Source: Streptomyces sp. H27-H5 (GTDB lineage: Bacteria > Actinomycetota > Actinomycetes > Streptomycetales > Streptomycetaceae). From it: a DNA stretch of 45,876 nucleotides. The stretch spans positions 1 through 45,876 of the forward strand of contig NZ_JAPNLK010000068.1 in NCBI RefSeq assembly GCF_026627505.1. The letters run 5' to 3'. The notes under the pieces were generated by a model. It was not told the DNA's origin. It searched no databases and was given only the letters and a program-made list of their open reading frames with translations. Positions 23,920 to 32,649 of this stretch are shown here, piece after piece. The translations under genes were made by a program, and so were the position numbers. Positions within the stretch are counted from its first letter, which is position 1. Each line of letters starts with the position of its first letter.

Positions 23920-24345
23920 TCAGACGCCGGTGTCCGGGCTGCCGGAACGGGCCGGTATGGACTTCTCCGAAGCGGCGGATGGTCTCTCCGCGGTGGAGGA
24001 TCCGGACTTGCCCCCTGTGTCCGTGAGGTGTTCCAGCGTACCGGTGACTTGCAGGAGCCGGTCCAGTTTCGTCGGACGGTCGTAGAGGTGCAGACGTACG
24101 CCCGCCGCGCCGGTGCGCCGCCTGATCATCAGCAGCATCGACAGGCCGGTCGAGTCGACGGCGGACAGCTCCGCGCAGTGCAGGTGCAGGTCCCGCAGGT
24201 CGGTCCGCGCGGTCAGCAGACGACTGACGGCGTCCAGGGGGAGGTCCGCACTGTCGTGATCCAGGTCGCCGCGCAGTTCGATGCGCACGGTTTCCTTCGT
24301 GTCGACGCACGTCAGGTGCAACTGGCTGGTGTGCAGGCTGGTCAT
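23920..24345 (-). CDS. STAS-domain anti-sigma-factor antagonist
   Basis: 141 residues. The STAS fold occupies residues 8-110 (VRIELRGDLDHDSADLPLDAV, LHLHCAELSAVDSTGLSMLL). The phosphorylatable motif D64-S65-T66-G67 is intact, so it can be phosphorylated by an RsbW/SpoIIAB-type kinase and dephosphorylated by a PP2C. A 30-residue Ser-rich tail follows. Its ATG overlaps the stop of the B12 gene (ATGA). It should be the switch protein of the module: unphosphorylated, it would sequester an anti-sigma factor. Confidence 0.87.
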   Translation of the reverse strand: MTSLHTSQLHLTCVDTKETVRIELRGDLDHDSADLPLDAVSRLLTARTDLRDLHLHCAELSAVDSTGLSMLLMIRRRTGAAGVRLHLYDRPTKLDRLLQVTGTLEHLTDTGGKSGSSTAERPSAASEKSIPARSGSPDTGV

Positions 24346-25424
24346 CCGGCGGTCCCGGCGGCGGTGAGGGGGCTACTGGTCAAGCGGGCGGAGCCGGATC
24401 GCAGGATGCCGGCGGCGCGGGGGAAGTCCTTCAGTTCGCGGCCCAGGAGTGCCAGGGCCGGCAGGAGCGACCGGGCCGGGACACCGCGCGAGGTCAGGAC
24501 GTCGGCGGTCCACCGGATGAATCCGGTGAACAGGTCCTCGTCGTCGGTGTAGAGGGCGACGGCGAGGAACTCCACGATGTGGGCCAGGTCCTCGGCGGTG
24601 CGCTCGCGTTGCGGCTCGGTGTAGTCGCGCATCGCCGGGTAGGCGTCCTCCAGCCCGGTGAAGACCACCCGTACGAGTTGCGGGCGGGTCCGGGCGACGA
24701 GCGTGTACTCCTGGTCGCTCAGGTGGGGGAGGTCGTCGATCGCCTGGTGGTCCGGCTGGGGGCGCGGCAGCGGGGCGCGGGCCAGGTCGTCGGCGGCGGT
24801 GCGGGCGTCGGGGGCCCAGGCGTCCGCGCCCAGCAGCCGGGCGTACCGCCCGTCGGGTCCGAAGGCGGCCCCGCCGACGAGCACGGGCGTACCGGCGGCC
24901 TGACAGGCGGTGATCGTCGCGTGCGCGGTGGGCAGGCGCGTGGCGATCGAACCGGAGAGGGCGACGGCGTCCGGGCCGGTGCGGTGCAGGTGCGCGACGA
25001 GGTGCGGCGTGGGGACCTGGGCGCCGAGGTAGTCGACGTGCCAGCCGCGCAGCCGCAGCACCTCGGCGAGGAGGCGGGCCGGCAGGGCGTGCCATTCACC
25101 GTCCACGCAGGCCACCGTGACCCGGCCGCGGGTGCGCGGGGCGCGGGCCGAAGGGTGTTGGGCGAGCGCGGCGACGGCCCGCTCGTTGATCGCGGTGGCG
25201 GCGTGCTCCTGGGCGACGGTGATGCGGTTGGCGGCCCACTCCTCGCCCACCCGCCCCTGGAGCGGGGCGATGACGTCGAGCAGGACGCTCTCGGCGTCCA
25301 CACCCTCGTCCAGCGCCCCGAGCACGGCCGTGATCACCGCCGCCTCGTCGAGGCCGAGGACCCCTTCCCACAACTCCTTCGCCAACTGCTCCAGCGCGGT
25401 CGACCCGGTGTTCCGTCGGCTCAC
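24342..25424 (-). CDS. Cobalamin-binding photoreceptor-like protein (CarH/LitR-type sensor without DNA-binding domain)
   Basis: 360 residues from GTG 25424, which overlaps the phosphatase stop (GTGA). Residues 8-90 are the four-helix B12-binding_2 cap with W63-x9-E73-H74, the W-x9-E-H signature by which CarH/LitR proteins cover the upper face of adenosylcobalamin. Residues 100-215 are the Rossmann B12 domain: E110-W-H112 is the lower-ligand histidine (ExH-type), followed by LAEVLRLRGWHVDYLGAQVP and DAVALSGSI. Residues 230-345 are an all-helical C-terminal domain without assignment, with FTGFIRWTADVLTSRG. No MerR-type HTH is present, unlike CarH. It lies between a PP2C and a STAS gene, so it should feed light or B12 status into the partner switch, directly or as a scaffold. 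Confidence 0.82.
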   Translation of the reverse strand: MSRRNTGSTALEQLAKELWEGVLGLDEAAVITAVLGALDEGVDAESVLLDVIAPLQGRVGEEWAANRITVAQEHAATAINERAVAALAQHPSARAPRTRGRVTVACVDGEWHALPARLLAEVLRLRGWHVDYLGAQVPTPHLVAHLHRTGPDAVALSGSIATRLPTAHATITACQAAGTPVLVGGAAFGPDGRYARLLGADAWAPDARTAADDLARAPLPRPQPDHQAIDDLPHLSDQEYTLVARTRPQLVRVVFTGLEDAYPAMRDYTEPQRERTAEDLAHIVEFLAVALYTDDEDLFTGFIRWTADVLTSRGVPARSLLPALALLGRELKDFPRAAGILRSGSARLTSSPLTAAGTAG

Positions 25425-27079
25425 GCGGTGAACCTTCCCCGGGTGTGGCCGTCCACGGCGCTCAGGTGGTTGGTGCGCGGCGCGGAGATCACCACGACGG
25501 CCATGTCGTCGTGCCGACCCGTCCCCACCCACTGGGAGGCGAGCATCTGTACCCGCTCCACGACGGCTTCGGCGGGCAGACCCGCGCACTCCGAGAGCGC
25601 GCTGCGCAGGCGGGCCTCGCCGAACATCGTCCCGCCGAGCGGGCCGCCGCGCGCCTCGCTGATTCCGTCCGTGTAGAGGACGCAGGTCTCACCGGGTGCG
25701 AGCGTGACCTGCGCCGTCTTGGTGGTGATGGACGGCAGCGCGCCGACGAGGGTGCCCTGCGTGGGAGCCTCCTCGACCCGCCCGTCGGAGCGCAGGATCA
25801 GGGGCGCCGGGTGTCCGGCACTGGTCAGGCGCAGCCGCACCGCGTTCCCCTCGCGCGTGGCGGAGGCCAGGACCATGGTCGCGAAGCGGGTGTCGTGCGT
25901 GTTCAGCAGCGCGGTGTTCAGCAGGCTCAACATCCGCTGGTGGTCGTCCGCCATGGGCAACAGGGCATGCAGGGTGTTGCGGATCTTCCCCGTCATCACC
26001 GCAGCTTCCAGGCCCTTGCCGCACACGTCCCCGAGCACGACGAGCGAGGCGTCGCCCTCCACCGCCGGCGGGTGGACGTCGTAGAAGTCCCCGCCGATCC
26101 GCTCGTGGTCCAGGGAGGGACGGTAGCCGCCCGCGTACTCGACACCGGAGACCTGGTGCAGTGACGGGGGGAGCAGCTCCCGCATCAGCGTCTCGGTGAT
26201 CGAGGCCTGCTCCGCGTACAGACGGGCGGCCGACATCGCGGCGCCCGCGCGGGCGGCGAACAGTCGGGCGAAGACCTCCTCGCCCTCCGTGAACGCGGCG
26301 CCGTCGGCGTGACGGAGGAGGACCAGGGCGCCGGCGGGCACCCCGTGTCCGGGCAGGGGAGTGATGACGATCGACCCCACCGGACCGAAACCGTCGGGAA
26401 TGAGCCACGAGGGAGCGGCCTCGGGGTCGATCCAGCGGGAGGGAACGGGCGGGAAGCCCTGGAGCGCCTCCCCGAGCCCCGGTACCTCGTTGGGGTTGGC
26501 GGCCACACCGAACTCCGACGGCGTTCCACCGCGGAGGCAGGCCACCACGGGCAGTTCACGCCCGCGCGTCGGGGCGATCACCAACGCCGCGTCCGCGAGG
26601 TGCTCCGCCGCCATCTGCGCCGTGACGTCCATGCACCGGTCCAGATTGAGAGAGGAGAGGAGGAGGTTGGAGGCCTGGGTCAGGAACGCCGTGCGCTCCT
26701 GTTCCATCCGCAGGGCTTCACGGGCCAGGCGGTGGTCGGTGTCGTCGACCAGCCACCACACCACCGTGCCGTCCTCGCGTACCGACGGGTGCGCCTCGTA
26801 GGTACGGTCGCCCACCGGGCCCTGCACCATCGGGTCCCGGTCGGCGCCGGGGCGCTGCGCCGGAACCGCGGCGAGGTACCGGGCGTGCGCCGACGACAGC
26901 CAGCCGGGTACCGCGTCCGAGAGCGCCGATCCCGAGTGGGCGCCCGGGAAGACCAGACCGGCGGCCGCGTTGACGAACACCAGGTCCGCCTCGGCGTCCG
27001 CCACCAGTACCGGGTAGGGGACCTCACCCCACGGAATGCCCACCGCGGTCGAACCGGCAGATGACTGGGTGGAATTCAC
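25421..27079 (-). CDS. SpoIIE-type PP2C phosphatase with PAS and GAF domains
   Basis: 552 residues from GTG 27079 (a TTG precedes it directly; neither has a clear ribosome site). Residues about 15-120 are PAS-like (YPVLVADAEADLVFVNAAA). Residues 130-290 are a GAF domain with an amphipathic entry helix. Residues 300-535 are the SpoIIE/RsbU phosphatase domain: GGDFYD at 329-334, GDVCGKG at 350-356, a late YTDGISEARGG and the terminal D-D-M. The metal-binding aspartates are present. It should dephosphorylate a STAS protein, most simply the product of 23920-24345 in the same coupled operon. It lacks the HATPase_c kinase module often fused to Streptomyces homologues. Confidence 0.88.
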   Translation of the reverse strand: MNSTQSSAGSTAVGIPWGEVPYPVLVADAEADLVFVNAAAGLVFPGAHSGSALSDAVPGWLSSAHARYLAAVPAQRPGADRDPMVQGPVGDRTYEAHPSVREDGTVVWWLVDDTDHRLAREALRMEQERTAFLTQASNLLLSSLNLDRCMDVTAQMAAEHLADAALVIAPTRGRELPVVACLRGGTPSEFGVAANPNEVPGLGEALQGFPPVPSRWIDPEAAPSWLIPDGFGPVGSIVITPLPGHGVPAGALVLLRHADGAAFTEGEEVFARLFAARAGAAMSAARLYAEQASITETLMRELLPPSLHQVSGVEYAGGYRPSLDHERIGGDFYDVHPPAVEGDASLVVLGDVCGKGLEAAVMTGKIRNTLHALLPMADDHQRMLSLLNTALLNTHDTRFATMVLASATREGNAVRLRLTSAGHPAPLILRSDGRVEEAPTQGTLVGALPSITTKTAQVTLAPGETCVLYTDGISEARGGPLGGTMFGEARLRSALSECAGLPAEAVVERVQMLASQWVGTGRHDDMAVVVISAPRTNHLSAVDGHTRGRFTA

Positions 27080-27478
27080 CAAACGTAGAAGGCCCGCTGC
27101 GCGAACCCCTCACCTCATCGTCTCGAAGGAAACATCCTTGCCTTCCGGCAACCATCCTCCATTCGTTGTTCCCTTGGCAACCAGGCCCCCCGTGCGGCGC
27201 CGTCCCCCACCGGACGCACACCGGACGAACACACCGTCTCCTCCGATGCGCGGCCCGGCGCCGTGAGAACCGTCACCCGTTCGTGACGGCATGGCCTCCG
27301 GGCGGGCGGGCAGACGGGCGTCGGGTCGATGCGAATCGCCGGACGCGAGACGTCAGCCGTACGGACGTCGACCGCCCGTCGGCGTCCTCTACCCGCACAG
27401 CCGGCCGGCCCCTGACCCCGACGGCACGGTGCCCATGATCAGCCGGTAGCGGTCACGACGAGGTGGAGGTGGCCACAG
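27080..27478. other. Divergent promoter region of the two STAS-PP2C modules
   Basis: About 400 bases separate the minus-strand phosphatase operon and the plus-strand STAS-phosphatase operon. I see a small hairpin (TTGCC 27138-27142, GGCAA 27147-27151) and two copies of GGCAACCA (27147 and 27176), the latter forming TTGGCAACCA. No ORF of quality is present. I could not assign a sigma-B-type promoter with confidence. Coordinated control of both modules from this region is plausible. Confidence 0.4.
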
Positions 27479-27895
27479 GTGTTCTCGGTGGACGTCCGGC
27501 GCACCGCGCAGGCATGCGTGTTCGCCCTCCGCGGCGAGCTCGACTACGACAGCGCCGTCCAGCTCCAGGAAGCAGCCGACCTGGTCCTCACCGGCCCCGA
27601 CCAACCGGGGCTGGTCGTGGCCGACTGCACGGCCCTTGCCTTTTGCGACTCCTCCGGCATCGGCGGCCTGATCAGGATCTACCAGAAGTTGTCCGCGCAC
27701 GGCGGATTGCTGCGCCTTGCGGCGGCCCCGGGCTCGGTGGCGCGGGTCTTCGCGCTGACCGGCCTGGACCAGGCGATCGCTGTCCATCCCACACCAGAGA
27801 ACGCCCTGTTGTCCGGCGCTGGTCCACGAGAATCCGGCAGCGAGGCCGTCGCGCCTCCAGCGCGTCGGGCAAGCGAGAGGTCGACAGGGCGATGA
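27479..27895 (+). CDS. STAS-domain anti-sigma-factor antagonist (second)
   Basis: 138 residues from GTG 27479 (GAGGTGGAGG upstream). The STAS domain is at residues 3-110 (ACVFALRGELDYDSAVQLQEA; VVADCTALAFCDSSGIGGLI). D57-S58-S59-G60 is the classical phospho-serine motif, as in SpoIIAA. A Ser/Arg-rich tail of about 25 residues follows. Its stop overlaps the start of the next gene (ATGA), pairing it with the PP2C. It is the likely substrate of that phosphatase, with possible crosstalk to the opposite module. Confidence 0.87.
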   Translation: MFSVDVRRTAQACVFALRGELDYDSAVQLQEAADLVLTGPDQPGLVVADCTALAFCDSSGIGGLIRIYQKLSAHGGLLRLAAAPGSVARVFALTGLDQAIAVHPTPENALLSGAGPRESGSEAVAPPARRASERSTGR

Positions 27896-30162
27896 CCCGA
27901 GTTCCAGGACAGCAGCCGCCGGCGACCGCCGGTCCGGGAGGCGCCCCCGACAACGGCATCACACGCGACATCGAACGCGGGGTCGACGGGATGGACGGTC
28001 GCCCGGAGCATGACCTGCGGGCCCTCTTCGGCCAGTCCACGGCCGTCTTCGCTTCGCTGGCCGGCCCCGCCCACATGGTGGAGGAAGCCAACGCGGCCTT
28101 CTTCAGCGCGATCGGCGCCGGAGAACACGTGCGCACGAGGATCCCGCTGAAAGAGGTGATGCCCCAACCGGAGGCACAGGGCATCCTCAAGCTGCTGGAC
28201 CGGGTCTACCGGGCTGGCGAACGCCACGCCGGGCCGGACACCCGCACCGTCCTGGACCACGGCCCCGCGGCACGCGAGGCGTACTTCGACTTCACGTACG
28301 AGCCACGCCTCGACGCCGCCGGCAACGTCATGGGCGTACTCGTCACCGGAGTGGAGACCACGCAGGTCAAGCAGGCCCAACGGCTCACCGCCGAACACCG
28401 GGCGCTGCTCGAACAGATCGCCCGCCAGGCACCGTTGGAACAGGTACTGGACGGTATGGCCCGCACCATCGAGGAACTCGCCCCCGAGGAAGTCCTGGTC
28501 TCCGTCCTCCTCGCCGACGCCGAGGGCCGGCACCTGCACCACGGCGCCGCCCCCAGCCTCCCCGACTTCTACAACCAGGCCATCGACGGCATCGCCGCGG
28601 GCGAGGGCGTCGGCTCTTGCGGCACGGCCGCACACCGGCGGCAACCCGTCATCGTCAGCGACATCGCCACCGACCCCTTCTGGGACGACTTCCGCGACCT
28701 GGCCGGGAAGGCCGGCGTGGCAGCCTGCTGGTCCACCCCGATCCTGGCCAGGGACAAGTCGCTGCTGGGCACCTTCGCGATGTACCACCGCGTTCCCCGC
28801 GCACCGCAGGAGTCCGACCTGGCCCTCGCCCGGATGTTCGCCGACACGGCGGCCCTCGCCATCGAGCGGCACCAGGCCGAACGGGCCCGCGCCCTCGCCG
28901 AGGCCCGGGAGGAAGCCGCACGCCGGGACCTCGCGTTCCTGCTGGCGGCCAGCACCTCGCTCTCCTCCGACCTCGACTACACCGAGACCCTGCGGCGCCT
29001 GACGACCGCGTGCGCCCCGGCCCTGGCGCCGCTCTGCACGGTCGACGTCATCGACGCCGGACGCGTCAAACGCGTCGCCACGACCGCGCCCTCCCCGCTC
29101 GAAGAGCGGCTCCTCGCCTCCCACATCCCCGTCTACGACGCCGACGACGACGCCGTGTCCCGGGTCCTGGCCACCGGCCTGAGCGAGGTCGCCCGACGCA
29201 CCCCCACCGGCCCGGGCCCGTGGAACGACCTGAACGTCACCGGCTACCTGTGCGTCCCGCTGCTCGACCGCGGCTCGGCCTTCGGCGTCATGACCCTGCT
29301 CACCACCGGCGAGAACGCGTTCGACGGACACACCGTCGCGCTGGCCGAGGAACTCGCCCGCCGCGCCGCCTCCGCGGCCGTCAACGCCCGCCAGTACACC
29401 CAGCGCGCCGCCCTCGCCCGCGACCTCCAGTCCGGTCTGCTGCTGCCCGAGGTCCCGAACGTGCCCGGCGCCGACATCGCCACCTACTACCACCCCGCGG
29501 GCGAAGGCCTCAACATCGGCGGCGACTTCTACGACGTGTTCCCCCTCGGAGAAGGCACCTGGGCGTTCATGCTCGGCGACGTCTGCGGACGCGGCGCCAC
29601 CGCCGCCACCACCACCGCCCTCGTCCGCCACACCGCCCGTGCCGTCGCCCCACTGCTCCCGGACCCCGAAGCCGTGGTCCGCGCGGTCAACAAGGCACTC
29701 CTCGACCGCCCCAGCAGCCACGGAACCGGCTTCGTCACCCTCGTCTACGGGCACCTGAAGCCCGTCGCCGGCGGCGGGCTCGACATCACCCTCGTCCGAG
29801 CCGGCCACACCCACCCCCTCCTCATCGACGCCCGGCAGACCCCGCGCCCCGTCACCGGCGAGGGCCTGCTCCTGGGAATCACCCGCACCCCCGACCTGAC
29901 CGCCCGCCACATCCGCCTGGAGCCCACCCAGAGCCTGCTGCTCTACACCGACGGCATCACCGAAGCCCGCAACGAGCACGAAGAGCAGTTCGGCGAGGAA
30001 GGCCTCGCCAACGCCCTGGCCACACCCCGGCTGGACACCGCACCGGACGTCATCGACGCCCTGATCCGCGCGGTGCGGGCCTTCAGCGGGGCGGGCGGCA
30101 TCGATGACGACCAGGCGGCCCTCGTCCTGACCGCGACCGCTGCCGCGACCTCCGGTCCGTAG
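27892..30162 (+). CDS. SpoIIE-type PP2C phosphatase with PAS and two GAF domains
   Basis: 756 residues from ATG 27892. Domains in order: a PAS-like region (about 40-160: HMVEEANAAFFSAIG, TYEPRLDAAGNVMGVLVTGVE), GAF 1 (about 180-330, with GEGVGSCGTAAHRRQPV and AACWSTPILARDKSLLGTF), GAF 2 (about 345-510), then SpoIIE/PP2C (about 525-745: GGDFYDV near 543, GDVCGRG near 562, YTDGITEARNEHEEQFG near 685, and DDDQAAL at the end). Metal-binding aspartates are present. No kinase domain. Cytosolic sensor-phosphatase, coupled to the STAS gene. GAF 1 has a cysteine in the GSCG motif; whether it binds a cofactor is unknown. Confidence 0.88.
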   Translation: MTRVPGQQPPATAGPGGAPDNGITRDIERGVDGMDGRPEHDLRALFGQSTAVFASLAGPAHMVEEANAAFFSAIGAGEHVRTRIPLKEVMPQPEAQGILKLLDRVYRAGERHAGPDTRTVLDHGPAAREAYFDFTYEPRLDAAGNVMGVLVTGVETTQVKQAQRLTAEHRALLEQIARQAPLEQVLDGMARTIEELAPEEVLVSVLLADAEGRHLHHGAAPSLPDFYNQAIDGIAAGEGVGSCGTAAHRRQPVIVSDIATDPFWDDFRDLAGKAGVAACWSTPILARDKSLLGTFAMYHRVPRAPQESDLALARMFADTAALAIERHQAERARALAEAREEAARRDLAFLLAASTSLSSDLDYTETLRRLTTACAPALAPLCTVDVIDAGRVKRVATTAPSPLEERLLASHIPVYDADDDAVSRVLATGLSEVARRTPTGPGPWNDLNVTGYLCVPLLDRGSAFGVMTLLTTGENAFDGHTVALAEELARRAASAAVNARQYTQRAALARDLQSGLLLPEVPNVPGADIATYYHPAGEGLNIGGDFYDVFPLGEGTWAFMLGDVCGRGATAATTTALVRHTARAVAPLLPDPEAVVRAVNKALLDRPSSHGTGFVTLVYGHLKPVAGGGLDITLVRAGHTHPLLIDARQTPRPVTGEGLLLGITRTPDLTARHIRLEPTQSLLLYTDGITEARNEHEEQFGEEGLANALATPRLDTAPDVIDALIRAVRAFSGAGGIDDDQAALVLTATAAATSGP

Positions 30163-30246
30163 GCCGCGAGCACGGTCGGAACCGAATCGGTCGGATCCGG
30201 TCGAGCCGGTCCGGTCGGGGTGCGATCTACGCGGAGGAGAGGTGCG

Positions 30247-30774
30247 ATGGAAGCCTGCACCCGTCCCTCATCGGGCCGACAAGCGGCCGGACAGAGCGGA
30301 GTGATCGCCGTGACCGCACCTGTGGAACCCGCGACACGCCGGGCCGGCCGGTGGGGCGCCAGGGCACGGGCCGGCGTGACGGGCGCCGCGTGCCTGGTTC
30401 TCGCCCTTGCCCTCGCCCCCGCGGCACAGGCCGGGTCCGGCCTCGCCGCCCCCGCCGAGCGCTGTACGCCGGGCTGGGTGTGCGGATGGACCGGTCCCGT
30501 GTACACCGGGGTGGTGAGCCTGGTGGCGCAGGACATGCCGCAGTACCCGGAGACGACCGCGTACGTCGGGTTCAACGACGGAACGTCGGTGTGGAACGGC
30601 TCCGGCACCCGGCGGGCCGACGGCGTCCTCCGGGGCCGGTGCGTCACCGTCTACAACAAGGCCGGCTACGAGGGACGGAGTCTGACCATCGGCCCCGGCA
30701 AAGGCGTCGAGCGGCTTCCGGCGTCCTTCGGGCACATCCACTCCGGCCGCTTCCACGACTGCCGCGTCTCCTGA
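30247..30774 (+). CDS. Secreted peptidase-inhibitor-family-I36-like protein
   Basis: 175 residues from ATG 30247, which follows GGAGGAG at 30232-30238; GTG 30301 or 30310 are alternatives giving a more usual signal peptide. The hydrophobic core ACLVLALALAPAAQA precedes cleavage near AQA. The mature part has four cysteines and the I36/gamma-crystallin-like pattern: C-T-P-G-W-V-C-G-W, YVGFNDGTSVWNGSG, C-V-T-V-Y, GYEGRSLTIGPGKG, and a final H-D-C-R-V-S. The I36 family includes the Streptomyces metalloproteinase inhibitor SMPI, but many members are uncharacterised small secreted proteins. Convergent with the MmyB regulator. Confidence 0.7.
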   Translation: MEACTRPSSGRQAAGQSGVIAVTAPVEPATRRAGRWGARARAGVTGAACLVLALALAPAAQAGSGLAAPAERCTPGWVCGWTGPVYTGVVSLVAQDMPQYPETTAYVGFNDGTSVWNGSGTRRADGVLRGRCVTVYNKAGYEGRSLTIGPGKGVERLPASFGHIHSGRFHDCRVS

Positions 30775-30810
30775 CCCGGCGCGGACCACCGCTTCGGACC
30801 ACCACTCCGA

Positions 30811-31653
30811 CTACCGCTCTGCCGGGGACTCCCGTCGTCGTGTGGCCCCGAGGCTGCCGAGCAGGGAGAGGGCCTGGGCGCTGGGGCTTTCCGGTGCGGC
30901 GTGGTAGACGACGACCTGCTGGCCGACGGCTCCTCGGACGTCGAAGGAGTGGTAGGTGAGCGAGAGGGGCCCGACCTCGGGGTGGACGAGTTCCTTGGCG
31001 TCGTGCGACTTGCCGTAGACCGTGTGCGAGGACCACAGCGCGGCGAACTCCTCGCTCGCTCCGCGCAGGAGGCGCACCAGCTCCGGCAGGCGCGGGTAGT
31101 GCGGGTCGATGCCGGTCGCCTGGCGCAGGCCGGCCACGACCGCCTCGGCCGCCCGGTTCCAGTGCGTGAAGAACACGCGGGCGGCCGGATCGAGGAAGAT
31201 CATGCGAGCGAGGTTGTCCACTTCTCCGAACGGTGAGAACAGTGCGTCGGCCAGGGTGTTCGCCGCCAGGAAGTCCGTGGCCGGGTTCAGGACGAACGTC
31301 GGGGTGCCGGTGAACCCGTCCAGCAGTTGCCTCAGCATCACACCGGCGGTTTCCCTCGGCGGCGCCCGATGGCCGTCCGGCACGGCACCCACGAGCCGGT
31401 GCAGATGCTCGCGCGCCTCGACGTCCATGCACAGGGCATCGCCGATCACGTCGAGGATCTGCGGGGAGGGGCTGCGTTCGCGGCCCTGTTCCAGGCGGGC
31501 GTAGTAGTCGGTGTTCATGCCGGCGAGAACGGCGACCTCCTCGCGGCGCAGTCCGGCCACTCGACGCCGACCGTGGGAGGCCAGCCCCACGTCGCCCGGT
31601 TGCAGGCGTGCGCGGTGGGCGCGCAGGAAGTCTCCGAGTTCGTTGCTGGTCAC
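30811..31653 (-). CDS. XRE-family regulator with MmyB-like ligand-binding domain
   Basis: 280 residues from GTG 31653 (another GTG lies two codons upstream). N-terminal HTH: VAGLRREEVAVLAGMNTDYYARLEQGRE. The MmyB-like domain follows (FVLNPATDFLAANTLADALF, LARMIFLDPAARVFFTHWNRAAE, split), which is thought to bind fatty-acid-like ligands. TAGCCT at 31665-31660 on the minus strand is a good -10 ending seven bases before GTG 31653, and there is no ribosome site, so the mRNA is probably leaderless. Divergent from the SDR gene, the usual arrangement for this family and its regulated oxidoreductase. Confidence 0.87.
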   Translation of the reverse strand: MTSNELGDFLRAHRARLQPGDVGLASHGRRRVAGLRREEVAVLAGMNTDYYARLEQGRERSPSPQILDVIGDALCMDVEAREHLHRLVGAVPDGHRAPPRETAGVMLRQLLDGFTGTPTFVLNPATDFLAANTLADALFSPFGEVDNLARMIFLDPAARVFFTHWNRAAEAVVAGLRQATGIDPHYPRLPELVRLLRGASEEFAALWSSHTVYGKSHDAKELVHPEVGPLSLTYHSFDVRGAVGQQVVVYHAAPESPSAQALSLLGSLGATRRRESPAER

Positions 31654-31864
31654 ACCCACAGGCTAGGGGGCGTTCCGGGCCTGTGCCTGGGTGTGCCGTA
31701 CCCCGGCACGACCTGCCCTGGCCGGCGCTCCTCCCGCGCCCCAGACTCCGAAGGGCGAACACGGCCGGGAGCACGTCCATGACGGGGGCCCCGGCACCGC
31801 GGGCGACGTCCCGAGGACGCGTTCCCCCATCCTCAACACCCTTCCCCTCCAAGGAGAACCGAGC

Positions 31865-32599
31865 ATGACGCAGACCGGCAAAGTCGTGGCGATCACCGGC
31901 GCCAGCAGCGGTATCGGGGAGGCGACCGCCCGCCGACTGGCAGCCGACGGACACCGGGTGCTTCTCGGCGCACGCCGCACCGACCGCCTGGAACGACTGA
32001 CGGAGCAGATCACCGCGGAGGGCGGGGCCGCCGCCTTCCGCACCCTGGACGTCACCGACGCGCAGGACGTGTGCGCGTTCGTCGACGCCGCGCGCACCGA
32101 GTTCGGCCGGATCGACGTCCTCGTGAACAACGCGGGAGTGATGCCGCTGTCTCCTCTGGCGACGCTGAAGACCGACGAGTGGGACCGCATGATCGACGTC
32201 AACGTGCGAGGTGTCCTCCACGGCATCGCCGCCGCCCTGCCGGCGATGCGCGCCCAGGGCGCCGGCCACATCGTGAACATCGCCTCCGTCGGCGCGTACG
32301 AGGTCTCGCCCACCGCCGCGGTGTACTGCGCCACCAAGTTCGCCGTCCGCGCGATCTCGGAGGGGCTGCGCCAGGAGTCCGGCGGGGACGTCAGGGTCAC
32401 CCTGGTCTCGCCGGGGGTGACCGAGTCCGAACTCGCCGACGGCATCTCGGACCCGGCCGCCCGCGAGGCCATGAAGGCCTACCGCGCCGTGGCGCTGCCC
32501 GCCTCGGCGATCGCGGACGCCATCGCCCATGTCGTCTCCCAGCCACCGGAGGTGGACGTGAACGAGGTGATCATCAGGCCCGTCGCGAGCGCGCAGTAG
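31865..32599 (+). CDS. SDR-family NAD(P)-dependent oxidoreductase
   Basis: 244 residues from ATG 31865 (AAGGAG at 31851-31856). Classical SDR: cofactor motif T11-G12-A-S-S-G16-I-G18, LGARRTDRL next (arginines suggest NADPH preference), NNAG at 88-91, and catalytic S141, Y154 and K158 (YCATK). It ends with the usual short dimer segment. Substrate unknown. Divergent from the MmyB-type regulator, which probably represses it. Confidence 0.88.
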   Translation: MTQTGKVVAITGASSGIGEATARRLAADGHRVLLGARRTDRLERLTEQITAEGGAAAFRTLDVTDAQDVCAFVDAARTEFGRIDVLVNNAGVMPLSPLATLKTDEWDRMIDVNVRGVLHGIAAALPAMRAQGAGHIVNIASVGAYEVSPTAAVYCATKFAVRAISEGLRQESGGDVRVTLVSPGVTESELADGISDPAAREAMKAYRAVALPASAIADAIAHVVSQPPEVDVNEVIIRPVASAQ

Positions 32600-32649
32600 C
32601 CGGTGGGGGCGGGACGCCCCTCATCGCCGACACGGCTCCGGCGACCGGC

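Noticed and set aside
27463..27891. Extended start for the second PP2C phosphatase
   Set aside because: The extension overlaps the STAS gene in another frame and reads as basic low-complexity sequence; the ATGA overlap at 27892 is a clear coupled start.
30180..30240. GGTCGG/CCGGTC repeats as an operator
   Set aside because: The repeats are short, irregular and typical of GC-rich spacer; no symmetry fits a dimeric site.
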